Assembly: GCA_910575555.1 (NCBI GenBank)
Contig: CAJTFX010000001.1
Span: forward strand, 1 to 64,000
Length of the DNA: 64,000 nt
Reading direction: 5' to 3'
Source of the DNA: Lachnospiraceae bacterium
Lineage (GTDB): Bacteria > Bacillota > Clostridia > Lachnospirales > Lachnospiraceae
The notes under the pieces were generated by a model, which did not search any database, had not been told where the DNA came from, and was given only the letters and a program-made list of their open reading frames with translations. A program made the translations under genes and the position numbers. Position 1 is the first letter of the stretch, and each line of letters opens with the position of its first letter. Below, piece by piece: positions 16,836-24,288 of this stretch.

Positions 16836-16875
16836 AAAAAAATAAGCGTACCACTATTTCTAATGATACGCTTAT
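16836..16875 (-). terminator. Rho-independent terminator at the element's right end
   Basis: AAGCGTATCA pairs with TGGTACGCTT (one G-U pair), stem extended by AT/AT, followed by ATTTTTTTG on the minus strand. It blocks read-through from ppdK or from the orphan gene tail into the element. Confidence 0.85.
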
Positions 16876-16888
16876 CATAATTCATCCT

Positions 16889-17018
16889 CTAATCAAGGTC
16901 GATATAAACGGTTACATTCGTTTCTCTCCATTGATTTTTCCTTACATACTGTCCGTTAGCCTTTCGGTAAGCTGCCGCCTGCTCGAAAGATAGCGGTAAT
17001 TCAAAGGAAAGAGAACTC
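16889..17018 (-). pseudogene. Orphan C-terminal gene fragment at the element edge
   Basis: An open frame of about 43 codons follows ppdK in another frame and ends NQWRETNVTVYIDLD and a TAG, just before a strong terminator. It has no start codon or binding site of its own, so it looks like the 3' end of a gene whose 5' part was lost when the element joined ppdK. I do not recognise the family. In its present state it may simply be junction sequence. Confidence 0.4.
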
Positions 17019-19646
17019 CTACCTACTTTGTATAGCCGCCTGTGCTGCTGCCAATCTTGCAATTGGTACACGGAACGGAGAACAAGAAACATAATCCAGG
17101 CCAATCTTATGGCAGAACTCTACGGAAGAAGGATCTCCCCCATGCTCGCCGCAGATACCGATATGAAGATTCGGATTTACTGGTTTTCCTAATTTAATTG
17201 CTGTCTCCATTAACTTACCAACGCCAGTCTGATCAAGTTTTGCAAATGGATCATTCTCAAAAATCTTAGCATCATAGTATGCCTCTAAGAATTTACCAGA
17301 GTCATCACGGGAGAAACCAAAGGTCATCTGTGTCAGGTCATTGGTACCGAAGCAGAAGAAATCAGCTTCTTTTGCAATTTCATCTGCAGTAAGGGCAGCT
17401 CTTGGAATCTCAATCATTGTACCTACTTCATATTCTAATTCAATACCAGCAGCAGCGATTTCTGCATCAGCAGTCTCTACTACTACTTTCTTTACATATT
17501 TTAACTCTTTGATATCACCAATCAGCGGAATCATAATTTCCGGTTTCAAATTCCAATCTGTATGAGCTTTCTTTACATTGATTGCCGCACGAATCACTGC
17601 ACTTGTCTGCATTTTTGCAATTTCTGGATAGGTAACTGCAAGACGGCATCCACGGTGTCCCATCATTGGGTTAAATTCATGTAAGGAATCAATTAAAGCC
17701 TTAATATCTTCTACTGATTTACCCTGAGCATCTGCCAGTTTCTTAATGTCTTCTTCTTCAGTAGGAACGAACTCATGCAATGGCGGGTCCAGGAAACGGA
17801 TGGTAACTGGGTTTCCTTCCAAAGCTTCGTATAATTTCTCAAAGTCTCCCTGCTGATAGGGAAGAATCTTATCCAGAGCAGCTTCTCTTTCTTCTACAGT
17901 ATCTGCACAGATCATTTCACGGAACGCAGCAATTCTGTCCTCTTCAAAGAACATATGCTCAGTACGGCAAAGTCCAATACCTTCTGCACCCAGTTCACGT
18001 GCTTTCTTAGCATCAGCAGGTGTATCTGCATTGGTACGAACCTTTAAGGTTCTGTATTTATCAGCCCATGCCATAATTCTTCCGAATTCGCCTGCGATCG
18101 TTGCGTCAACCGTAGGAATCAAACCATCATAAATGTTACCTGTCGTACCATCAATTGAGATCGGATCTCCTTCATGGTATTCTTTGCCTGCTAAGGTGAA
18201 TTTCTTATTTTCTTCATCCATAGCAATGTCTCCGCATCCAGATACACAGCAGGTTCCCATACCACGTGCAACAACGGCTGCATGGCTGGTCATACCTCCA
18301 CGAACAGTCAGAATACCCTGAGCAGCTTTCATTCCTGTGATATCTTCTGGAGAAGTCTCAAGACGTACTAATACAACCTTTTCACCCTTTTCTGCCCATG
18401 CCACAGCATCATCAGCAGAGAACACAACTTTACCGCATGCTGCTCCTGGAGAAGCGCCAAGTCCTTTACCAGCAGGTGTTGCCGCTTTCAATGCAGCAGC
18501 ATCAAACTGAGGATGCAGTAAAGTATCAAGGTTACGCGGATCAATCATAGCAACTGCTTCTTCTTCCGTTCTCATGCCTTCGTCTACCAAATCGCAGGCA
18601 ATTTTCAGAGCAGCCTGAGCAGTTCTCTTACCATTACGTGTCTGAAGCATATAGAGCTTTTCATTTTCAACAGTAAACTCCATATCCTGCATATCTCTGT
18701 AGTGATTTTCCAATGTAGCGCAAACTTCTGTAAACTGTTTGTATGCTGCCGGGAATTTTTCCTCCATCTGAGCAATTGGCATTGGAGTGCGAACACCTGC
18801 AACTACGTCTTCACCTTGTGCATTTGTCAGGAATTCTCCCATCAGTTTCTTCTCGCCAGTAGCTGGATCACGAGTAAATGCAACACCTGTACCGCAGTCA
18901 TCGCCCATGTTACCAAATGCCATACTCTGTACGTTTACAGCAGTACCCCAGGAATAAGGAATATCATTGTCACGACGGTATACATTTGCACGAGGGTTGT
19001 CCCAGGAACGGAATACAGCTTTTACTGCTCCCATTAACTGTTCCTTCGGATCATCTGGGAAATCCTCACCGATTTTCTCTTTATATTCAGCCTTAAACTG
19101 AGATGCAAGCTCTTTCAAATCTTCTGCTGTCAGGTCAACGTCTTGTGTTACGCCCTTGTCAGCTTTCATTTTATCAATCAGCTCTTCGAAATATTTCTTG
19201 CCAACTTCCATAACTACGTCAGAATACATCTGGATAAATCTTCTGTAGCAATCCCATGCCCAACGAGCATTTCCTGATTTCTCAGCAATTACATTTACAA
19301 CAGTCTCATTCAGACCCAGATTCAGGATGGTGTCCATCATACCAGGCATGGAAGCTCTTGCGCCGGAACGTACAGATACCAGAAGTGGGTTCTCTTTATC
19401 GCCGAATTTCTTTCCTGTAATCTCTTCCATTTTGCCAATGTACTCATTGATCTGTGACTGAATCTCATCATTAATCTGACGTCCATCTTCATAATACTGA
19501 GTACATGCTTCTGTTGTGATAGTAAAACCCTGTGGTACCGGAAGACCTAAGCTGGTCATTTCAGCAAGGTTCGCGCCTTTTCCTCCAAGAAGTTCACGCA
19601 TGCTTGCATTTCCCTCTTTGAAGAGATAAACCCATTTGTTTGCCAT
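17019..19646 (-). CDS. ppdK: Pyruvate, phosphate dikinase
   Basis: Interconverts ATP, phosphate and pyruvate with AMP, diphosphate and PEP; in anaerobic Firmicutes it serves glycolysis with PPi or gluconeogenesis. The 875 residues have the ATP-grasp N-terminus (GGKGANLAEMTSLGLPVPQG), the phosphohistidine loop GGMTSHAAVVARGMG (His near 453) and the PEP/pyruvate barrel with GTNDLTQMTFG and Cys in HIGICGEHGGDP near 831. The ATG follows AGGAGG. The gene is full length even though the mobile element begins right at its stop; the last few residues (IQSR) may come from the element. A promoter and paired repeats lie upstream. Confidence 0.97.
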   Translation of the reverse strand: MANKWVYLFKEGNASMRELLGGKGANLAEMTSLGLPVPQGFTITTEACTQYYEDGRQINDEIQSQINEYIGKMEEITGKKFGDKENPLLVSVRSGARASMPGMMDTILNLGLNETVVNVIAEKSGNARWAWDCYRRFIQMYSDVVMEVGKKYFEELIDKMKADKGVTQDVDLTAEDLKELASQFKAEYKEKIGEDFPDDPKEQLMGAVKAVFRSWDNPRANVYRRDNDIPYSWGTAVNVQSMAFGNMGDDCGTGVAFTRDPATGEKKLMGEFLTNAQGEDVVAGVRTPMPIAQMEEKFPAAYKQFTEVCATLENHYRDMQDMEFTVENEKLYMLQTRNGKRTAQAALKIACDLVDEGMRTEEEAVAMIDPRNLDTLLHPQFDAAALKAATPAGKGLGASPGAACGKVVFSADDAVAWAEKGEKVVLVRLETSPEDITGMKAAQGILTVRGGMTSHAAVVARGMGTCCVSGCGDIAMDEENKKFTLAGKEYHEGDPISIDGTTGNIYDGLIPTVDATIAGEFGRIMAWADKYRTLKVRTNADTPADAKKARELGAEGIGLCRTEHMFFEEDRIAAFREMICADTVEEREAALDKILPYQQGDFEKLYEALEGNPVTIRFLDPPLHEFVPTEEEDIKKLADAQGKSVEDIKALIDSLHEFNPMMGHRGCRLAVTYPEIAKMQTSAVIRAAINVKKAHTDWNLKPEIMIPLIGDIKELKYVKKVVVETADAEIAAAGIELEYEVGTMIEIPRAALTADEIAKEADFFCFGTNDLTQMTFGFSRDDSGKFLEAYYDAKIFENDPFAKLDQTGVGKLMETAIKLGKPVNPNLHIGICGEHGGDPSSVEFCHKIGLDYVSCSPFRVPIARLAAAQAAIQSR

Positions 19647-19737
19647 TTGAATTCCTCCTAAAATTTACTTTGGTTTATTGTTATGCAGATATGGACGGTT
19701 GGCCGGAAATATCTTTGCCTTGTTATTCCGCATCTGC

Positions 19738-19803
19738 CATTACACAATGAGACAGTGGATGATTTCTCTATTCTTATCATTCCACAATAAGACGGTGCAC
19801 GAC
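19738..19803. repeat. Two 26-bp imperfect direct repeats in the ppdK leader
   Basis: Copies at 19738-19763 and 19778-19803 agree at 20 of 26 positions, with a 40-bp period, close to four helical turns. Both contain CACAAT-AGAC-GTG. They lie just downstream of the predicted -10 box of ppdK, where a repressor would act. Confidence 0.6.
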
Positions 19804-19821
19804 TCTAAAGCGCACATATAT

Positions 19822-19849
19822 ATTCTAACATATTTTGGAATAATAGCAA
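19822..19849 (-). promoter_or_regulatory. Likely ppdK promoter
   Basis: TTGCTA and TAGAAT are 16 bases apart on the minus strand, about 175 bases before the ATG. The 396-base gap 19647-20042 holds this promoter, the paired repeats, and the glyS terminator; no further gene is seen. Confidence 0.55.
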
Positions 19850-19942
19850 GTCTATTTTTTCGTTTTTTTGTTATTACTCCGGCGGTTAAATATCGCAGCA
19901 GATGAGACAGAACAAATTTTCATATAAGACAGAAGATGAAAC

Positions 19943-20024
19943 TGCAGCAGCAGCTGCCAAAAAAACAGGACTGCCCGTTTCTTTTGAAAAAGGGCAATCC
20001 TGTTTTTTGGTAACTGTTGCTGCA
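19943..20024 (-). terminator. Long-stem terminator after glyS
   Basis: The core stem pairs ACAGGA(C)TGCCC with GGGCA(A)TCCTGT, flanked by A and T runs on both sides so it could act in both directions. An outer stem TGCAGCA/TGCTGCA extends the fold to over 80 bases. It starts 19 bases after the glyS stop. Confidence 0.8.
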
Positions 20025-20042
20025 GCGCCAACTCTATGATAA

Positions 20043-21440
20043 TTAAAATTCAAACTTATCTGCAAAATATGCATCCAGTTCTTCTATCTTCACTCTTTCC
20101 TGCTCCATGCTGTCGCGGAACCGTACGGTTACTGCACCGTCATTTTCTGATTCAAAGTCATAGGTCACGCAGAACGGCGTTCCGATTTCATCCTGTCTCC
20201 GGTAACGCTTTCCGATATTTCCTCTGTCGTCAAATTCACAGTTATATTTTTTGGATAACTGTGAGAAAATTTTCTCTGCGCCTTCATTCAGCTTTTTGGA
20301 AAGGGGCAGAACACCGATTTTTACCGGAGCGAGAGCCGGATGGAAATGAAGCACCGTCCTCATATCCGGTTTTTCTTCTGTTCCGATATTTTCCTCATCA
20401 TAGGCAGAGCAGAGGAACGCCAGAACCACACGGTCTGCGCCCAAAGAAGGCTCAATTACATAAGGAATGTATTTTTCCTTCTTTTCATCGTCAAAATAGC
20501 TCATGTCCTGGCCGGAAGTTTCCTGATGACGGGTCAGGTCATAATCGGTACGGTCTGCAATTCCCCAAAGCTCGCCCCAGCCAAAGGGGAACAGAAATTC
20601 GAAGTCTGTGGTGGCCTTGCTGTAGAAGGACAGTTCTTCCGGATCATGGTCGCGCAGACGCAGCTCTTCTTCTTTCATGCCCAGGTTTAAAAGCCAGTCG
20701 CGGCAGAAACCTCTCCAGTATTGGAACCACTCCAGATCCGTTCCGGGCACGCAGAAAAATTCCAGCTCCATCTGCTCAAATTCCCTTGTACGGAAAGTAA
20801 AGTTTCCGGGCGTAATCTCATTACGGAAAGATTTTCCAATCTGGCAGATGCCGAAAGGAACTTTTTTGCGGGAAGTCCGCTGTACATTTTTAAAGTTTAC
20901 AAAAATACCCTGGGCTGTTTCCGGACGCAAATACACGGTATTCTTCGCATCCTCCGTAACTCCCTGGAAGGTTTTAAACATTAAGTTAAACTGGCGGATA
21001 TCCGTAAAGTTGTGTTTGCCGCAGGAAGGACATGGAATCTGATGCTCTTCAATGAAATTCACCATCTGTTCCTGGCTCCAGCCGTCTACGGTTCCATCCA
21101 ATGCAATGCCTTTTTCTTCTGCATAATCCTCAATGATTTTGTCTGCCCTAAACCGCTCATGGCATTCCCGGCAGTCCATCAAAGGATCGGAAAATCCTCC
21201 TAAATGCCCGGAAGCCACCCAGGTCTGCGGATTCATCAGGATGGCACAGTCCACGCCTACGTTATACGGGTTTTCCGTCACAAATTTCTTCCACCATGCC
21301 TGCTTCACATTATTTTTCAGCTCCACGCCCAGATTGCCGTAATCCCAGGTATTTGCAAGGCCTCCGTAAATCTCGGAGCCTGGATAAACAAAACCTCTTG
21401 CCTTTGCCAGTGCCACGATTTTTTCCATGGTTTTTTCCAT
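20043..21440 (-). CDS. glyS: Glycyl-tRNA synthetase (alpha-2 class)
   Basis: Charges tRNA-Gly. The 465-residue class II enzyme is of the single-chain dimeric type: [12 protein letters not shown] near the start, the zinc-like [11 protein letters not shown] and [10 protein letters not shown] pairs, class II motif 2 around [25 protein letters not shown], motif 3 near GLGADRV-like [12 protein letters not shown], and a C-terminal anticodon-binding domain with [20 protein letters not shown]. The ATG follows AAAGAGG. There is no T-box leader visible upstream, although many Firmicute glycyl-tRNA synthetase genes have one. Confidence 0.96.
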   Translation of the reverse strand: MEKTMEKIVALAKARGFVYPGSEIYGGLANTWDYGNLGVELKNNVKQAWWKKFVTENPYNVGVDCAILMNPQTWVASGHLGGFSDPLMDCRECHERFRADKIIEDYAEEKGIALDGTVDGWSQEQMVNFIEEHQIPCPSCGKHNFTDIRQFNLMFKTFQGVTEDAKNTVYLRPETAQGIFVNFKNVQRTSRKKVPFGICQIGKSFRNEITPGNFTFRTREFEQMELEFFCVPGTDLEWFQYWRGFCRDWLLNLGMKEEELRLRDHDPEELSFYSKATTDFEFLFPFGWGELWGIADRTDYDLTRHQETSGQDMSYFDDEKKEKYIPYVIEPSLGADRVVLAFLCSAYDEENIGTEEKPDMRTVLHFHPALAPVKIGVLPLSKKLNEGAEKIFSQLSKKYNCEFDDRGNIGKRYRRQDEIGTPFCVTYDFESENDGAVTVRFRDSMEQERVKIEELDAYFADKFEF

Positions 21441-21507
21441 ATTGCTACCTCTTTCTTATTATACTTTTGCTCTTTGCTGTCATTTCATTCTGTCCGCTGT
21501 CAGTCAG

Positions 21508-21558
21508 GCGGCATGCTTCTTCTGCCGGATTCGTTTTGCGGCATGCTTCTTCTGCCGG
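21508..21558. repeat. Two identical 21-bp hairpin repeats between the lipoprotein gene and glyS
   Basis: Copies at 21508-21528 and 21538-21558 are identical, 30 bases apart. Each can fold as CGGCA/TGCCG around a GAAGAAGCA-type loop. No U-run follows, so they are more likely protein-binding sites or mRNA-stabilising structures than terminators. Confidence 0.65.
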
Positions 21559-21563
21559 GCCCG

Positions 21564-22184
21564 TTATTCATATATCACATATACCAGCGCAGACTCTTCC
21601 CCGTCCTCTGCCTCCTCAGGAAGCTGAATGGATACAGTATCCTTTGCTTTCATCGTTGTATACCGGGAAGATACGTACTGAATGGCGCCGTCTACTTTAA
21701 CGTCAACTTTTTCACTTAAAATAATCACTTTTGCATCAAGATCCGCAACAGCGTCTTTCTTTACGCTTCCGGCGGCTTCCCCGTCCTTAATCTCTGTAAA
21801 ATCTTCCTCGAAGCTATAGCCTTCTGCCAATGCCTGAGGAATGGTTCCGGAAAATAAGGTAACATCATTGAAGTTCTGATATTCTTCCGTGCTGCCGTAC
21901 TTGATGAACAGCCTGGCAACGCCGTCTTCTACGGAAAATTCGTCAATGCTCACTGTATTTTTTCCATGCTCCTCCTGATAATCTGATACCCTTTCCTCAA
22001 TATAATTCTTAAGTTCTTCTTCGTCATAATAATCTTTGTCAAAATCTGCGATAGCCGCACTGACTACATTGCCTTTTTTCTGTATGTACACGGTATCACG
22101 ATCTGCCTCCAAAGATTTCCCACATCCTGTCAAAAGCCCGGCTGCCACAATCAGAACCAGACTGATGGAAATAAATTTTTTCAT
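21564..22184 (-). CDS. Putative lipoprotein of unknown function
   Basis: The 206-residue protein starts at ATG 22184 (MKKFISISLVL) after GGAGG, has a hydrophobic signal and the lipobox LLTGC, so the mature protein begins at Cys and is anchored outside the membrane. The rest is acidic (DFDKDYYDEEELKNYIEERV) with beta-rich stretches; no known domain is recognised. It has its own promoter, which sits against the recO stop. glyS lies downstream in the opposite order of transcription only by position: on the minus strand glyS is upstream, so this gene follows glyS. Confidence 0.75.
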   Translation of the reverse strand: MKKFISISLVLIVAAGLLTGCGKSLEADRDTVYIQKKGNVVSAAIADFDKDYYDEEELKNYIEERVSDYQEEHGKNTVSIDEFSVEDGVARLFIKYGSTEEYQNFNDVTLFSGTIPQALAEGYSFEEDFTEIKDGEAAGSVKKDAVADLDAKVIILSEKVDVKVDGAIQYVSSRYTTMKAKDTVSIQLPEEAEDGEESALVYVIYE

Positions 22185-22222
22185 GCTCAACCTCCTCAAA
22201 GTCTAATACGTGAATCGCACAT

Positions 22223-22251
22223 ATTATACTCTTTTCTGGCTGTGATTGCAA
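22223..22251 (-). promoter_or_regulatory. Promoter of the lipoprotein gene
   Basis: TTGCAA and a perfect TATAAT are 17 bases apart on the minus strand, 39 bases before the ATG and immediately after the recO stop codon. Confidence 0.7.
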
Positions 22252-23040
22252 CTATTGATTTCCGGATTTGGAAGAAATTCCCCTAATCTGGGCGGCAAAT
22301 CCTTCATTTTCTTCCAATATCTGAAGGGAATGAAACTTCTGATCGATGTAAAATGCCATATATTCATTCATAATATCCTCCAGATTCTCCAAAACGGCTT
22401 CTGAGACTGTGAACGTATACAGTTTTTCAATGGTGGAGGTTATGATATACTGCATGGCATAGAGGGTGGAATCATCCACGGCTCTGCTGTTTTCCTGACC
22501 TTTACAGTTATTGCAGAGCATACCGCCGGCCTTTGTGGAAAACCAGTGAAGATTTTCTTCTGTTTCACATGACATGCAGGAAAATACATTGGGATATTCT
22601 CCGTTTACCACCATGGTTTTCAGCTCAAAAATCCGGCGTACCAGCCGGTTGTCTAAAGTCTCCTTTTCCAGCGCCCTGAGAGATTGGTAAAGGAGTTTTA
22701 ACATATGTATTTCTTCTGTGTTTTCTCTGGCGTAATAATCTGCCAGTTCCAGAAAATAAAATCCGTAACAGGCATTTTCCATATGCTCTGCCAATTCCCT
22801 GAAATAATTGGTGATCTCCGCTTTGACAATAGTATAAGAGCTTCTCCCTTCGTATGTCTCAAAACTGCCGAAGGAAAAAGGGCTGACCGCCGCCATCAGC
22901 TGATTGCCCGGCCGCCTTGCGCCTCTGGCAAAGGCGGAAATCTTGCCTCTTTCCTTCGTCAGCAGCATGACTCTTCGGTCATATTCTCCCACCGGGGCCG
23001 CAGATAAAATCATACCTGTCAGCGTTATGGTCTGCCCCAT
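22252..23040 (-). CDS. recO: DNA repair protein RecO
   Basis: Loads RecA with RecR in the RecFOR pathway. The 262 residues begin with the typical OB-fold start (TLTGMILSAAPVGEYDRRVML) and TKERGKISAFARGARRP, and contain the four-cysteine zinc site CMSCET...LCNNC near 150-180. The upstream yqzL-like frame overlaps its first 20 codons. The gene order era, yqzL, recO is the common Firmicute arrangement. Confidence 0.93.
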   Translation of the reverse strand: MGQTITLTGMILSAAPVGEYDRRVMLLTKERGKISAFARGARRPGNQLMAAVSPFSFGSFETYEGRSSYTIVKAEITNYFRELAEHMENACYGFYFLELADYYARENTEEIHMLKLLYQSLRALEKETLDNRLVRRIFELKTMVVNGEYPNVFSCMSCETEENLHWFSTKAGGMLCNNCKGQENSRAVDDSTLYAMQYIITSTIEKLYTFTVSEAVLENLEDIMNEYMAFYIDQKFHSLQILEENEGFAAQIRGISSKSGNQ

Positions 23041-23179
23041 CTCTTCTCACACTCCCGCCTGTCTCTTCTCGCTCTGCCATCATTGAGAGGGCAGCTTCCC
23101 TGCTCCCATGACCTTTGTAAGTTAAGTAATCCTGAATGCTTCCTGTGCTTGCAAATTTCGTCCATTCCTGCGCTACCAT
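22979..23179 (-). CDS. YqzL-like small protein overlapping recO
   Basis: Between era and recO many Firmicutes carry yqzL, a protein of about 50 residues with the pattern W-x-x-F-x-x-T/S-G-S/N-I-x-x-Y-L-x-Y-K. Here EWTKFASTGSIQDYLTYKG fits well. The frame starts at ATG 23179 after GGGGG and runs 66 residues, overlapping the recO start by 62 bases, longer than usual. Function of the family is unknown. Confidence 0.6.
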   Translation of the reverse strand: MVAQEWTKFASTGSIQDYLTYKGHGSREAALSMMAEREETGGSVRRDGADHNADRYDFICGPGGRI

Positions 23180-23377
23180 CTGGATGCCCCCTTGTTCTTC
23201 GTTTGCTTCTTACAGTCTGCCAGATTCCGAAATGCCTGCGCAACAGCAAGTGATGCAAAAGGCAAAAGAAAACAGCCTGCAACTGTAATTAATATTAGGG
23301 TATCCGTTCGGTTTACAGATATACCAGATAAATTCTGGCAGAACCGGAGCTTCCTTATTCCTCAAAGCCGCAGTATT

Positions 23378-24280
23378 TTACTCCTCTTCCCGGTAACCGA
23401 AATTCTTAATCAGGAAATCACTGTCCCGCCAGTCTTTTTTGACCTTCACCCATAACTTTAAGTTCACCTGACGTTCCAGCATTTTTTCAATTTCAAACCG
23501 GGCATTGCTGCCTATTTTTTTCAGCATTGCGCCGCCTTTTCCTATAATAATTCCCTTGTGGGAATCCCGTTCGCATATGAGGGTGGCCTCAATATCTGTA
23601 ATTCTGCCGTCTCTGCGCTCCTTCATCCGTTCGATGGTAACGGCAATTCCATGGGGAATTTCTTCATTTAAAGCATGAAGTGATTTTTCACGGATAATTT
23701 CCGCCACAATCTGACGCTCCGGCTGATCGGTAATGGTGTCCTCGTCATAAAACATCGGGCCGTAGGGCAGGTATTTGAAAATCAGCTCTGTTAAAATGTC
23801 CGTATTTTCTCCCCGCAGGGCTGACAGCGGAACGATTTCCGCAAAGTCATATTCCCTTCGGTACGTGTCGATGGCGGCAAGCACTTCCTCTGGCTTGACG
23901 GTATCGGTTTTATTGATAATCAAAAGCACCGGCGTAGTGATTTTACCCAGCTTTTCTATAATATGCCGTTCTCCGGCTCCGATAAAGCTGGTCGGTTCCA
24001 CCAGCCACAGCACGGCGTCCACATCCTGCAGCGTCCGTTCCGCCACATTTACCATATATTCTCCCAGTTTGTTTTTGGCTTTGTGAATGCCTGGCGTGTC
24101 TACAAATATAATCTGGCCCTTCTCCTCCGTATACACCGTCTGGATACGGTTTCTGGTGGTCTGAGGCTTCTTGGAAGTAATGGCAATCTTCTGTCCGATT
24201 AAATGATTCATCAGCGTAGATTTCCCCACATTCGGCCTTCCTATCAATGTTACAAATCCTGATTTTATATTCTGCTCCAT
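23378..24280 (-). CDS. era: GTPase Era
   Basis: Ribosome-associated GTPase needed for 16S rRNA 3'-end maturation and 30S assembly. The 300 residues show G1 GRPNVGKST, the KPQTTRNR switch, G3 DTPG, G4 NKTD and a C-terminal KH domain with IIGKGGAMLKKIG. The ATG follows TAGGAG and lies nine bases after the stop of the M16C peptidase gene, so the two are probably one transcript. Confidence 0.97.
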   Translation of the reverse strand: MEQNIKSGFVTLIGRPNVGKSTLMNHLIGQKIAITSKKPQTTRNRIQTVYTEEKGQIIFVDTPGIHKAKNKLGEYMVNVAERTLQDVDAVLWLVEPTSFIGAGERHIIEKLGKITTPVLLIINKTDTVKPEEVLAAIDTYRREYDFAEIVPLSALRGENTDILTELIFKYLPYGPMFYDEDTITDQPERQIVAEIIREKSLHALNEEIPHGIAVTIERMKERRDGRITDIEATLICERDSHKGIIIGKGGAMLKKIGSNARFEIEKMLERQVNLKLWVKVKKDWRDSDFLIKNFGYREEE

Positions 24281-24288
24281 ATTTTCTC

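Larger units (their letters stand above)
1..17018. mobile_element. One end of a Tn1549-like integrative conjugative element
   Basis: All genes here run on the minus strand and belong to families typical of Tn1549-like elements of gut Firmicutes: ParA, ParB, a SpaA/CnaB adhesin, TnpV, a giant DNA methylase-helicase and several small element-specific proteins. Housekeeping genes start abruptly at ppdK (17019), so the right edge is close to the ppdK stop codon. The left part of the element, including relaxase, VirD4/VirB4 and recombinase, is not in the window. The exact ends cannot be set because the second attachment site is not visible. Assignment to this element class is from remembered family content, not from a search. 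Confidence 0.85.

Noticed and set aside
16889-17104. 71-codon frame across the ppdK end as a whole gene
   Set aside because: Its first half is an out-of-frame copy of ppdK codons without a binding site; only the part after ppdK can be foreign.
20036-20800. Long plus-strand open frame of 254 codons opposite glyS
   Set aside because: It is antisense to a certain gene, has no binding site, and its composition (Arg/Ser/Pro/His rich) is that of a shadow frame.
21441-21563. T-box or independent promoter before glyS
   Set aside because: No T-box core or terminator/antiterminator pair is visible, and the TATAAT at about 21457-21462 lies so close to the ATG that the ribosome binding site would be lost.
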